From NCBI RefSeq assembly GCF_003429005.1, contig NZ_QVQV01000006.1:581649-645648 (forward strand): a stretch of DNA of 64,000 nucleotides. The letters run 5' to 3'. Of this stretch, positions 55,288-63,829 are shown piece by piece. The translations under genes were made by a program, and so were the position numbers. Source of the stretch: Paraburkholderia sp. DHOC27. GTDB lineage: Bacteria; Pseudomonadota; Gammaproteobacteria; Burkholderiales; Burkholderiaceae. The notes beneath the pieces are model-generated. The model saw nothing but the letters and a program-made list of their open reading frames with translations. It made no database searches and was not told the DNA's origin. How positions within the stretch are numbered: the first letter of the stretch is position 1; every line of letters begins with the position of its first letter.

Positions 55288-55353
55288 CCGGCCGAACCCC
55301 GGCCGAACCCCGGCCGGATCACAGTCGCGAACCCCAGCCGAACCCTGCCGAAC
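55288..55353. repeat. 11-bp tandem repeat after the porin gene
   Basis: CCGGCCGAACC twice exactly and a third variant copy (55288-55320), then degenerate GCCGAACC units to about 55353. A short GC-rich minisatellite in the gap between porin and the next gene. Confidence 0.6.
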
Positions 55354-55366
55354 GCTTTGCGCGAAC

Positions 55367-55394
55367 TTGCGGCGGCTTGCCTGCGTGCTATATA
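55367..55394 (+). promoter_or_regulatory. Promoter of the HdeD/cysteine-protein cluster
   Basis: TTGCGG (55367-55372), 16-base spacer and TATATA (55389-55394), 84 bases before the first start. Confidence 0.5.
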
Positions 55395-55478
55395 ACCGAG
55401 TGACCGAGGAATCTGCCGGTCACCCGGCCGGTACGCAGGCTGACCGATCGCAACCCGCGTGGGCATCGGAGGTTATTC

Positions 55479-56864
55479 ATGGTTCGGCTGGTGATGATCC
55501 TGTTGGGGGTCGACTATCTCCGTACCCGCTGGCGCGCGCTTGCTGCGCTCGGCGGCATCAGCGGGGCGCTGGGCATCGTGGTATTCATCGATGCTCTCGA
55601 TAGTGCGCTGTACTTCCCCATCACGCCATTTGCCACGCTGCTTCTGCTGGAAGGCATGGCGACGCTTGCGGTGGCCTGGACCGGCATGGGCGGTCAGCGC
55701 ACGCTGCGCTATGTAAAGGGCTCCGCGTTTTGCTTCGGCGCTGGACTGATCCTGATCGGACATGAGCACGGCAATTTCGTGCTCTCGATGATCTTCGGCA
55801 CGCTGTTCCTCGCCGACGGTTTTCTGCAGATCGTCTCGGCGCGCGTGGTGCGCTACCGTACCTGGCGCCTCGCGGTGATTGGCGGCGCGGTCGAGATCGC
55901 GCTAGCCATCTTCTTCTATCAACCGTATCCCACCCACTACGTCGGCACCGTGCCGTATTGCCTCGGGCTCGGCCTGATCTTCGGCGGGTGGAACATGATT
56001 CTGCTGGCCTCGCGGGTGCGGCGGCTCTCGATCAATCCGGCTGTCGTGAGCGCCGAACGTGCTGCGCAGGCCGCGAGCGCCACCAGTCCCCAGCAGCAGG
56101 CCGCACCCACCATCGTGGAATGGGATGGACCACCGGGCGCCGACGAGCCCGCCTTGACCATCCACGTATGGACCCCGGTTGGTACGTCGAAGGGTGAGGC
56201 GCGGCGCCAGCCGATCATCGACCGCTATATCGCGGCGGTGGATCGTAATGGCGTGATTTCCACCGGGCACGCCGCGCTCGAGTCACCCGAAGGTGTCTAC
56301 ATCAGTCTGTATCCGGCTGTGGAGATCGACCGCTCGCCCGATGAGTTCACGCGTCTCCTGCGCGCCACGCGCGAGAATGACGTGCCGGGCCTGTTTCAGC
56401 CTGACTATCTGACCGAATCCACTGCGTGGTGCGCGTCGACGATCCAGGTGCGGATTCGCAATTACGATCCCGAACGCTTGCGGCGTTTCTGGGAAACCTA
56501 CCGCCGCGACACCACCTACAACCTCACGTATCGCAACTGTTCGAGCACGGTATCGCGGGCACTTGAAGCTGCCATCGAAGGGGCATCCGCACGCGTATGG
56601 AGCGGCTACAAGGGCTGGAAGCCGTTCCTGCACCTGATCGCGACGCCCGAGCTGTGGGTCGCGGCACAAGTGCGCAAACGCGCGGCGACGATGGCGTGGA
56701 CGCCCGGACTCACACTCGACTACGCGCGTGCCTTGAGCATGCTGGCCGACCCGCGTCCATCCGGCTGGGTCAAGATGGCGCGCCTCGCACTCGGCAAGAT
56801 GTACCGCTCGCGGCGACGCTGGGCGGAAGAAGCGCGCACGGCGCCACAAGCCACGCCCAAATGA
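55479..56864 (+). CDS. Fusion of HdeD-like membrane domain and predicted papain-fold cysteine domain
   Basis: 461 residues. Residues about 1-190 are a hydrophobic domain of six helices resembling HdeD/DUF308 (short repeats such as LALGLIFGGW and FGTLFLADGFLQIV). Residues 205-445 are soluble. There, GVISTGHAALESPEG puts a His at 264 and TYRNCSSTVSRALEAA puts a Cys at 354; His before Cys is the order of circularly permuted papain-fold enzymes (DUF4105, LRAT, PPPDE groups), and NCS(S/T) is a nucleophile-like motif. I infer a membrane-anchored peptidase, amidase or acyltransferase. HdeD itself is an acid-stress membrane protein. The gene starts after GGAGGTTATTC. Upstream of two transglutaminase-like genes on the same strand. 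Confidence 0.7.
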   Translation: MVRLVMILLGVDYLRTRWRALAALGGISGALGIVVFIDALDSALYFPITPFATLLLLEGMATLAVAWTGMGGQRTLRYVKGSAFCFGAGLILIGHEHGNFVLSMIFGTLFLADGFLQIVSARVVRYRTWRLAVIGGAVEIALAIFFYQPYPTHYVGTVPYCLGLGLIFGGWNMILLASRVRRLSINPAVVSAERAAQAASATSPQQQAAPTIVEWDGPPGADEPALTIHVWTPVGTSKGEARRQPIIDRYIAAVDRNGVISTGHAALESPEGVYISLYPAVEIDRSPDEFTRLLRATRENDVPGLFQPDYLTESTAWCASTIQVRIRNYDPERLRRFWETYRRDTTYNLTYRNCSSTVSRALEAAIEGASARVWSGYKGWKPFLHLIATPELWVAAQVRKRAATMAWTPGLTLDYARALSMLADPRPSGWVKMARLALGKMYRSRRRWAEEARTAPQATPK

Positions 56865-57003
56865 ATTCTTTCAACCATTTCGGCGGGTGTATGCTCGACC
56901 GGAGGATGTTTTCTGCGCATTCAGTTCAACCATCTGAACGTTAGACGCGGCGACATAACGCCGGCGGCACGTGCTGCCGGCCCTGCGCATGCCGCAGGTT
57001 TTC

Positions 57004-57921
57004 ATGGGCGCCAACGTGACCAGCAAATCGATTGAGGCGGCCAGCAAGGTTGCCGAGCCCAAGCGTTTGACGGTCCGGCACGTGAGTACCTATCGCTATG
57101 CGGTGCCGGTGCGTTTCGGTGAACACCGGATGATGTTCCGGCCGCGTTCGAGCCATGACGTGCGCGTCGTTTCCACTGAACTCATCATCACACCCACGCC
57201 CACACAGCTTCACTGGCTGCATGACGTGTTCGACAATTCCGTGGCCGTGGCGACGTTTTCCGGCAAGGCGAAAGAGCTGCAATTCGACAGCCGCGTCACG
57301 ATCGATCACTACGAGTCGCCGTTGCCCGACTACGCGCTCGAATCGTATGCCGCGACCTGGCCGTTCGCTTATACCAACGAAGAAGCCTCGGATCTGGTGA
57401 ACGCGCGCAGCCGGCAATTCCCGGATGCCGAAGTAGATGCGTGGGCGCGTCACTTCTTGAGCACCACCGAAGCCACCAACACGATGGCGCTCCTGCGCGC
57501 GATGACGCTGGAGATCAAGAACGAGTTTCGCTACATGCGGCGCGTCGAAAAAGGCGTCTATCGTCCCGCTGAAACCTTGCGTCAGCGCAGCGGCAGTTGC
57601 CGCGATTTTGCCGTGCTGATGATGGACGCGGTGCGCTCGCTCGGGCTCGCCGCGCGCTTCGTCAGCGGCTATATTTTCGTGCCCGATTTCGACACCACTC
57701 AGGGCGGTGGTTCGACCCATGCGTGGCTGCAGATTTATCTGCCGGGCGCGGGCTGGGTCGACTTCGATCCGACTAACAGCATCATCGGCAACCGTCACCT
57801 GATACGCGTGGCGGTGGGCTGGAACGCTGCACAGGCGCTGCCGCTATGGGGCACCTGGCACGGCGCGCCGAATTCGTTTCTCGGCCTGCAAGTGGACGTG
57901 CGCGTCACCGAGGATGCGTGA
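57004..57921 (+). CDS. Transglutaminase-like cysteine protein, complete catalytic triad
   Basis: 305 residues. An N-terminal beta-sandwich (LTVRHVSTYRYAVPVRFGEHRMMFRPR) precedes a transglutaminase core. The triad is visible: Cys199 in SGSCRDFAVLMMDAV, His239 in GGSTHAWLQIYLPGAG, Asp255 in DFDPTN. Length and N-domain match COG1305, the bacterial transglutaminase-like/putative cysteine protease family. No signal peptide. The start is uncertain among GTG 56971, ATG 56989 and ATG 57004; I give the last as it follows GCAGG. It shares a direction with the HdeD fusion and the next transglutaminase, so it is likely one operon. Confidence 0.8.
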   Translation: MGANVTSKSIEAASKVAEPKRLTVRHVSTYRYAVPVRFGEHRMMFRPRSSHDVRVVSTELIITPTPTQLHWLHDVFDNSVAVATFSGKAKELQFDSRVTIDHYESPLPDYALESYAATWPFAYTNEEASDLVNARSRQFPDAEVDAWARHFLSTTEATNTMALLRAMTLEIKNEFRYMRRVEKGVYRPAETLRQRSGSCRDFAVLMMDAVRSLGLAARFVSGYIFVPDFDTTQGGGSTHAWLQIYLPGAGWVDFDPTNSIIGNRHLIRVAVGWNAAQALPLWGTWHGAPNSFLGLQVDVRVTEDA

Positions 57922-57950
57922 GAGATTTAACTGAAGAAGAGGGTGGGGCG

Positions 57951-58781
57951 ATGAAACTGCGCGTGGGTTATGACTTGATGTACGAGTGTGAACATCCCAC
58001 TCCAATGATGCTGATGTTGAACACGCATTACTCGCGTGCCAGTGACGTGCTGAGCGCAGACGTGTTGAAGGTGAATCCGCCGGTGCCGATCACGCAGTAT
58101 CGCGACAGCTTTGGCAATCTGTGCAGCCGGCTCGTGGCGCCTGCGGGGCAACTGGCGCTGTCGACCACGGCCGTGCTCGAAGTGTCCGCCGAGCCGGAGA
58201 GCATCGAACCGAATGGCTATCAGCATGCAGTGGAAGAACTGCCTGACGACACGCTGGTATTTCTGCTCGGCAGCCGCTATTGCGAAACCGATCTGCTCTC
58301 GGACTTCGCGTGGCAGACGTTTGGTGCCACGCCGTTGGGACGGCCGCGCGTGCAGGCCATCTGCGATTTCGTGCATCACCATATCAAGTTCGGCTATGCG
58401 GATGCGCGGCCCACCAAGACGGCGTGGCAGGCGTGGAATGAACGTACGGGTGTATGCCGCGACTTCGCGCATCTGGCAGTGACGCTGTGCCGCGCGATGA
58501 ACATTCCGGCGCGCTATTGCACCGGCTATATCAGCGACGTGAATCTGCCGCCGCCCTATGCGGCGATGGATTTTGCCGCGTGGTTCGAGGCGTATCTCGG
58601 CGGCACGTGGCAGACCTTCGATCCACGCAATAACGCGCCGCGTACCGGGCGTGTGTTGATGGCGCGCGGCCGTGACGCGGCGGACGTGGCGTTGAGCAAC
58701 ACCTTCGGCACGGCGAAGCTCACCGGCTTCACGGTGGTTTGCGAACCGCTGGTCGAAGCGACGGTCGCGCCTGTGGTGTGA
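57951..58781 (+). CDS. Second transglutaminase-like protein, active-site His replaced
   Basis: 276 residues, COG1305 family, only 29 bases after the first transglutaminase. Cys169 is present in TGVCRDFAHLAVTLC and Asp224 in QTFDPRNNAP, but where the first protein has THAW this has DFAAWFEAY, so the catalytic His is Ala209. Homologues of this subfamily often have Ser or His here, from memory. It may be a non-catalytic partner of its neighbour or use a different residue. Starts at ATG 57951 after GGGTGGGGCG, a good ribosome site. Confidence 0.82.
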   Translation: MKLRVGYDLMYECEHPTPMMLMLNTHYSRASDVLSADVLKVNPPVPITQYRDSFGNLCSRLVAPAGQLALSTTAVLEVSAEPESIEPNGYQHAVEELPDDTLVFLLGSRYCETDLLSDFAWQTFGATPLGRPRVQAICDFVHHHIKFGYADARPTKTAWQAWNERTGVCRDFAHLAVTLCRAMNIPARYCTGYISDVNLPPPYAAMDFAAWFEAYLGGTWQTFDPRNNAPRTGRVLMARGRDAADVALSNTFGTAKLTGFTVVCEPLVEATVAPVV

Positions 58782-59105
58782 AGGGTGTGGTTCTTTCACG
58801 CGGCGCACGCGACGCACGTGGCTCGCCGTGCAGTGAGCTGGCGAGCCGCCTGCAGCTATGGCATGCTTATGCCATGCGCTCGATAACATTCTCGTTGCCT
58901 ATCACCTGGTGGCGCTCCTGACGGAGCGGCATCGTCACGTCTTTACCTTGACCATGACCGCCGCAGTCCGGCCGACATGGTTTGCGTAGATTGCGATTCC
59001 CTGGTTGGCTGGTGCTGCGGTGTTGATTAAATTCCGCAACCTCGTTGCTTGCGGCTGGACGAGGCGCTTAAGCGCTGACGCCGGTCACCCCAGGAGAGCT
59101 CGCTC
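58782..59105. other. Intergenic region between the transglutaminase cluster and trpS
   Basis: 324 bases with two consecutive perfect hairpins (58820-58847 and 58858-58875) and otherwise no gene. The trpS ribosome site (CAGGAGAGCTCGCTC) ends the region. No consensus promoter for trpS was found. Confidence 0.5.
58820..58875. repeat. Two perfect hairpins after the transglutaminase cluster
   Basis: GGCTCGCC/GGCGAGCC with a 12-base loop (58820-58847) and ATGGCAT/ATGCCAT with a 4-base loop (58858-58875). No T-run follows, so Rho-independent termination is unlikely. Confidence 0.55.
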
Positions 59106-60155
59106 ATGCAGGACAACCAATCGCAGGACACCCCATCATCTCCCCGTCCCGTCGTGCTGACCGGGGACCGTCCCACTGGCGCGCTGCATCTCGGCCACTA
59201 CGTCGGCTCGCTAAAGACCCGTCTCGCGTTGCAGGAGACGCATCAGCAGTACGTGCTGATCGCGGACACCCAAGCCATGACCGACAACGCGCACGATCCC
59301 GACAAGGTGCGCCGTAACGTGCTCGAAGTGGCGCTCGATTATCTGGCAGTGGGTATCGATCCGGCGAAGACGACCATTGCGGTTCAGTCGGCGCTGCCGG
59401 CGCTCGCGGAGTTGACGCTGCTGTACATGAACTTCGTGACGGTCGCGCGCCTCGAACGCAATCCGACCATCAAGGAAGAAATTCAGGCGCGCGGCTTTGG
59501 CCGCGATATTCCAGCCGGCTTTCTGTGCTATCCGGTCGCCCAGGCCGCGGACATCACCGCGTTCAAGGCCAACGTCGTACCGGTGGGCGAGGATCAGGCG
59601 CCGCTCATCGAGCAGACCAACGAGATCGTGCGGCGCATCAACCGGCAGACTGACGTGCCCGTGCTGCCGGAAGCGCAGGCGCTGATTCCGGTGATGGGGC
59701 GGCTGCCTGGCGTCGACGGCAAGGCGAAGATGAGCAAGTCGCAAGGCAACTCGATTCCGCTGTCGTCCTCGGCAGATGCGATCCGCGACGCCGTCAAACG
59801 CATGTACACCGATCCGAATCACCTGCGTGCCTCGGACCCCGGCACGGTGGAAGGCAACGTGGTGTTCACGTATCTCGACGCGTTCGACGACGACCCCGCC
59901 ACCGTCGAACGTCTGAAGGCCGAATATCGTGCGGGCGGGCTGGGTGACATGGTCGTCAAGCGCCGGCTCGAAGAACAGTTGCAGGCGTTGATTGCACCGA
60001 TGCGCGAGCGTCGTGAGCAACTCGCGCGCGAGCCGGGGCATGTGTTCGACCTGCTGCGCGCCGGCACCGAGCGCGCCAAAGCCGTCACCCAGAACACGCT
60101 GGACGAAGTGAGGGCGGCGCTGGGAACGTTTTCATTCGACGCGGTGAAGCGGTGA
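59106..60155 (+). CDS. trpS: Tryptophanyl-tRNA synthetase
   Basis: 349 residues, class I synthetase. HIGH motif ALHLGHYVGSL (about residues 25-35) and KMSKS motif KAKMSKSQGN (about residue 207). Charges tRNA-Trp in the cytoplasm. ATG 59106 follows CAGGAGAGCTCGCTC. Confidence 0.96.
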   Translation: MQDNQSQDTPSSPRPVVLTGDRPTGALHLGHYVGSLKTRLALQETHQQYVLIADTQAMTDNAHDPDKVRRNVLEVALDYLAVGIDPAKTTIAVQSALPALAELTLLYMNFVTVARLERNPTIKEEIQARGFGRDIPAGFLCYPVAQAADITAFKANVVPVGEDQAPLIEQTNEIVRRINRQTDVPVLPEAQALIPVMGRLPGVDGKAKMSKSQGNSIPLSSSADAIRDAVKRMYTDPNHLRASDPGTVEGNVVFTYLDAFDDDPATVERLKAEYRAGGLGDMVVKRRLEEQLQALIAPMRERREQLAREPGHVFDLLRAGTERAKAVTQNTLDEVRAALGTFSFDAVKR

Positions 60156-60168
60156 AGCGGTCGCGATG

Positions 60169-60196
60169 ACGTGGCGCCGGCCCAGCGCCACGTTTA
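60169..60196 (+). terminator. Intrinsic hairpin after trpS
   Basis: A perfect 9-bp stem ACGTGGCGC/GCGCCACGT, loop CGGCCCA, followed by TTA only, so a modest T-tract. It lies 14 bases after the trpS stop. Confidence 0.55.
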
Positions 60197-60223
60197 CGAT
60201 GAGCGAGGCGTATAGCTGACGTC

Positions 60224-60688
60224 CTACTGCATCGCCTTGACCGCCTGTTCCATTTCCGCCTGACTGACATCGCGCACGTGCGTCGCCACCGACCACTTGT
60301 GCCCAAACGGATCTTCGAGCTGGGCGTAGCGGTCGCCCCAGAACATGTCGGTAGCGGGCATCGTGACGCGTGCGCCGGCCGCAACGGCCTGCGCGAGCGT
60401 GGCGTCGACATCCGGCACGTACAGATGCAGCGTCACGGGCGAGCCGTTTAGCGCGCGCGGCCCGAACACCGAGCAGGCGTCCATTTCATCCACCAGCATG
60501 AGGGTGGAATCGCCGATTTTCAGGCTCGCGTGCAGCAGTTTGCCCTCGGCGCCGGGCAGACGCGACTGCTCGATTGCGCCGAACGCCTGGGTGTAAAAGT
60601 CGATCGCCGCGGCGGCGCCGGCGCAAACCAGATGGGGCGTCAACGTATGCATTCCTTCCGGAATAGGCTTCGCGCTGGATGGGGACAT
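60224..60688 (-). CDS. VOC-superfamily protein, PhnB-like
   Basis: 154 residues, two VOC modules: HTLTPHLVCAGAAAAIDFYTQAFGA and VTMPATDMFWGDRYAQLEDPFGHKWSVATH. The WGDRYAQLEDPFGHKW end is typical of the glyoxalase/PhnB-like branch of unknown substrate. The start at 60688 follows CAGGAGCGAGCACC. It is a distant relative of the protein at 6003-6422. Confidence 0.85.
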   Translation of the reverse strand: MSPSSAKPIPEGMHTLTPHLVCAGAAAAIDFYTQAFGAIEQSRLPGAEGKLLHASLKIGDSTLMLVDEMDACSVFGPRALNGSPVTLHLYVPDVDATLAQAVAAGARVTMPATDMFWGDRYAQLEDPFGHKWSVATHVRDVSQAEMEQAVKAMQ

Positions 60689-61058
60689 GGTGCTCGCTCC
60701 TGTGCTTGATCGGTTGGTCAGTCGAAAAGCGCCGTCTCGCAGCGCTTCAACCTGACGACGAACGAAACGCCCGTCAATCGACAGGCTGGCAAAAGATTTT
60801 GCAGTCGTAGCGTTCCCGATACAGAGTAGCCGCATTCCTGCCGATAAGCGGTATTGAACCGTTATGATGTGACGGACCCTCGGGAACACGCGCGGCACAG
60901 CGCGGCTCGAGTCGTGTAACAGGTCCGGGGACGGGCCATGATTCGAATAATTCTGGGAGCGGGGGATGATGATGACCGGGCGGTTTCCGAGGCGGCGTGT
61001 GCCGGGCGCGCGTACGCCTGTCGCCATGCGCGCGCTTTCGCGTTGAAGGAGCGCCCCG
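60689..61058. other. Divergent region between VOC and EAL genes
   Basis: 370 bases. An imperfect palindrome ATAAGCGGT-ATTGA-ACCGTTAT (60844-60865, one extra base on the left arm) and a TATGAT at 60863-60868 are the only features; no gene seen. Confidence 0.4.
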
Positions 61059-62819
61059 ATGCACGACGGCCTCGAATCTGGACACGGCGCGCTGCCGCAC
61101 GTTGAGGCGCTCGCGAGCGCACCCTATGGCGTCTTCATGTGCGCGCCGGACGGCACCTTAAGCTACGTCAACGCCGCCTTCGAACAATTGACCGCGTTCC
61201 GGGCGGAAGAACTGGTCGGGAGCCGGACGTTTCAGTCGCTGCTCGACCCCGCGGAACTGGCGCGCCGTCGCATAGAATTGTTCGGCACGGACACTGGCGA
61301 ATCGAGTGGCGCGGTACTCGCCCTCGCTCAACGTTACGAAAACGAATGGACCTGCATCCGGCGCAATAACACGCGCATTCACATCATGCTGGCGCTGGCG
61401 CCCGTCGAAGGCTCTCTGGGCGAACAGCGCGGGACGTACATAGGCATGGCCGTCGAAATGACCCGCTATGCGCAGTCCGAAGCACGCCTCTGGTACGTCT
61501 CGAACCATGACGGCGTCACGCGCCTGCCGAACCAGACGCTGTTCGCCGAGCGCCTCGACCTGACGATTGCGCGGTGCCGCCGCGATACGACCGGCTTCAC
61601 TGTCCTGCTCGCCGAACTCAATTCCTTGCGCAAACTGCGCGACGCACTCGGCTCGCATGCGGCTGAACTGGTGTTGCAGATCGTCGGACAACGTTTGCGC
61701 GGGCTGATTGGTGATGCGGGCACGATTGCGTCGGTGAGCGGCACGCAGTTCGCCATGCTGATCAACGAAACGGGCGTTGCCGCCGACGCACTGGCCTCGG
61801 CCGCGCTCGCGCGCATCGCCGCGCCGATCGACTGCGCGGGCTCCACGGTGAACCTCACCGCCAGTGTGGGCTGTGCGGCCTATCCGGAAGACGGCGCGGA
61901 TTCGCCCTCGCTGATGCGGCGCGCCAACGTGGCGCTGTCGTCGGCCACGGCGGCGGGCGGCAACGTGGTGCGGCGTTTTTCCGCCGCGCTCGACGGCCAG
62001 GCGGCCCGTCGCTTCGAACTGGAGACCATGCTGCGCGAGGCGCTCGACGGTCAGCAACTGCATCTCGTCTATCAGCCGCAAATCACGCTCGCGACCGGCC
62101 AGTTGGCGCAGGTCGAAACCCTGCTGCGCTGGCAGCATCCCAAGCGCGGCCCCATCAGCCCGGCCGAGTTCGTGCCGGTGGCGGAGGAAACCGGGCTGAT
62201 CGACGAGATTGGCGAGTGGGTGATCCGCACGGCATGCCGCGACGCGGGGCGCCTGTTGCGGCTCACCGGCACGTTGCCGCGCGTGGCGGTGAACGTGTCG
62301 CCGCAGCAGTTCCGGCGCCGCAATCTGCTGGCCATCGTCGAAAGCGCGCTGCATGATGCCGCGCTCGACCCGTGTTACCTCGAAGTGGAAATCACCGAAG
62401 GCGTGCTGCTCGGCGATACCGAAGAGGCATTGCAGACGCTGCATGCCTTGCGCAAGCTGGGCGTGGAAGTGGCGGTGGACGACTTCGGCACGGGCTATTC
62501 GAGCCTCGCCTACCTGACGCGCTTCCCGCTGAATCGCCTGAAAATCGACAGGTCGTTCGTCGTGCGTATGACCACCGACGCGCAATGCGCAGCACTGGTG
62601 GGCGCCATCATCGCGATGGCGCATGCGTTGAAGCTGCGGGTGACTGCGGAAGGCGTCGAGACCGAGGAGCAGGCCGCGCGGCTCGCCGAACTGGGCTGCG
62701 ACGAAGTGCAGGGATTCTGGTTCGCGCGCCCGCTCGGTCTCGCCGCGCTGCGTAATCTGCTGGAACCACTCGGGCAGGCGACGAGGAGCAAGCACACGGG
62801 CCATGACGCCGCGTCATGA
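61059..62819 (+). CDS. PAS-degenerate GGDEF-EAL cyclic-di-GMP phosphodiesterase
   Basis: 586 residues. A PAS domain (about 15-130, CAPDGTLSYVNAAFEQLTAF), then a GGDEF fold whose active motif is SGTQF (about residue 227) instead of GG(D/E)EF, so it cannot make c-di-GMP. The EAL domain (about 325-570) keeps its core: E353 in the ETL variant of EAL, NVSPQQF, EITEG, DDFGTGYSS, KIDRSF, TAEGVET, QGFWFARP. It is therefore predicted to be a phosphodiesterase regulated through PAS. The start follows AAGGAGCGCCCCG. Confidence 0.85.
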   Translation: MHDGLESGHGALPHVEALASAPYGVFMCAPDGTLSYVNAAFEQLTAFRAEELVGSRTFQSLLDPAELARRRIELFGTDTGESSGAVLALAQRYENEWTCIRRNNTRIHIMLALAPVEGSLGEQRGTYIGMAVEMTRYAQSEARLWYVSNHDGVTRLPNQTLFAERLDLTIARCRRDTTGFTVLLAELNSLRKLRDALGSHAAELVLQIVGQRLRGLIGDAGTIASVSGTQFAMLINETGVAADALASAALARIAAPIDCAGSTVNLTASVGCAAYPEDGADSPSLMRRANVALSSATAAGGNVVRRFSAALDGQAARRFELETMLREALDGQQLHLVYQPQITLATGQLAQVETLLRWQHPKRGPISPAEFVPVAEETGLIDEIGEWVIRTACRDAGRLLRLTGTLPRVAVNVSPQQFRRRNLLAIVESALHDAALDPCYLEVEITEGVLLGDTEEALQTLHALRKLGVEVAVDDFGTGYSSLAYLTRFPLNRLKIDRSFVVRMTTDAQCAALVGAIIAMAHALKLRVTAEGVETEEQAARLAELGCDEVQGFWFARPLGLAALRNLLEPLGQATRSKHTGHDAAS

Positions 62820-63141
62820 ACGTGTCTTTTTCGCGCAACCTCCGCGCGGAAAAAGCGCGAATATTTTGAAATAAACCACGGTTTTGGCCATCACAGGGCC
62901 CGTAAACTAGCTTTCGTCGCGTCGCTTGTCGATATTACTGGTGTCATACGCTAAGATAGCGGCGCGCGACGAAGGCGTCGCGTGAATCGCCCGGTCATTC
63001 TCGGGCGTTTCTGGGGTGATTTGATGTGATTCGAGCGGTCGTCGCATCCGTTCGCTGCGAGTACGCGCATGGGCGCGCTGCAGCCGGATCGACGAGTGTT
63101 GACGAATGATCACTCGGGTCGCCGCTGCCGAGGCTCCGAAA

Positions 63142-63169
63142 TTGACTAGGGTGCGTGGCATGCTATGCT
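63142..63169 (+). promoter_or_regulatory. Promoter-like pair before the unknown gene
   Basis: TTGACT, 16 bases, TATGCT; leader of about 160 bases before the ATG at 63335. Confidence 0.5.
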
Positions 63170-63233
63170 ACGAAAAATCCGCATCAAACGTCGGAGGAAT
63201 TGACGCATGCTGTAGATGTAGGAAACGTACGTG

Positions 63234-63275
63234 ATGCGTAAGAAAGTTGCAGTAACTCGAATGGATTACTGGTAG
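63234..63275 (+). other. Possible 13-residue micro-ORF in the leader
   Basis: Would encode MRKKVAVTRMDYW, with AGGAA 8-10 bases before the ATG. It lies inside the predicted leader of the 63335 gene. No homology can be judged at this length. Confidence 0.2.
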
Positions 63276-63334
63276 GTCGTGCAGGACCCAATCCGTTCTA
63301 TACTCCCGAACTTGCTTTATCCCGGAGTCTTTGT

Positions 63335-63733
63335 ATGTCCCAGACGGTGGCCCTTGCGATCGACTCGCTTCACGGATTCGAGCTGACGGAAGATGGTCAA
63401 TACCTGATGGTGCAAAGCAATCAGCCGGACAGGATTGCGCTGCACTGCTCCGTGATGCACGAGTTGCTGGCTGCTGTATCGAACGCGATTGGCCGGTCTG
63501 AACGTATCCGTCACAAGAAACAGAGCGTAAAGTTTGCGATGCCGTGCGAAGCGTGGGAAATCGGCAAGGATGCTGGCGAGACGCCGCATCTGGTCATGAC
63601 CTTCCGCCTGCCAGGCGGTGCCGAGTTGTCGTTCCAGGTGCCTCGTTCGCAAGCCCGCCATATGACGGAAGCGCTGGCGGTAGCAACCGGTGTTGCACCG
63701 GTCGCAGATACCACTGGCATCAGACTGCAGTAG
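63335..63733 (+). CDS. Conserved protein of unknown function
   Basis: 132 residues with no signal peptide or membrane segment. MSQTVALAIDSLHGFELTEDGQYLM, then a HCSVMHELLAAVSNAIGRSE helix and a beta-rich end (HLVMTFRLPGGAELSFQVPRSQARHMTEAL). I recognise no family; it looks like a small soluble alpha/beta protein that is likely conserved in Burkholderia. The ATG follows CCCGGAGTCTTTGT. Tandem with a BamA homologue that starts 96 bases downstream. Confidence 0.7.
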   Translation: MSQTVALAIDSLHGFELTEDGQYLMVQSNQPDRIALHCSVMHELLAAVSNAIGRSERIRHKKQSVKFAMPCEAWEIGKDAGETPHLVMTFRLPGGAELSFQVPRSQARHMTEALAVATGVAPVADTTGIRLQ

Positions 63734-63829
63734 ACCCGAGAGACATCCCCATCCGCGCCGTGAGCCAGACATTGGAAAAAGAACGGCGGCGGTTTCCATG
63801 TAGCATTGAATTCTTGTCGCTTATCCTGC

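Larger units (their letters stand above)
62820..63334. other. 515-base region upstream of the 132-residue unknown
   Basis: No long gene. It carries a promoter-like pair (63142-63169), a GGAGG before ATG-CTG-TAG at 63206 and a 13-codon micro-ORF at 63234-63275. The first 200 bases show nothing beyond moderate AT content. Confidence 0.45.

Noticed and set aside
55288..55320. CRISPR-like repeat
   Set aside because: The 11-bp units are direct tandem copies without spacers; no CRISPR repeat lengths or cas genes are present.
58947..58952. TTGACC as a -35 for trpS
   Set aside because: There is no -10-like hexamer at 15-19 bases downstream, so I did not list it as a promoter.
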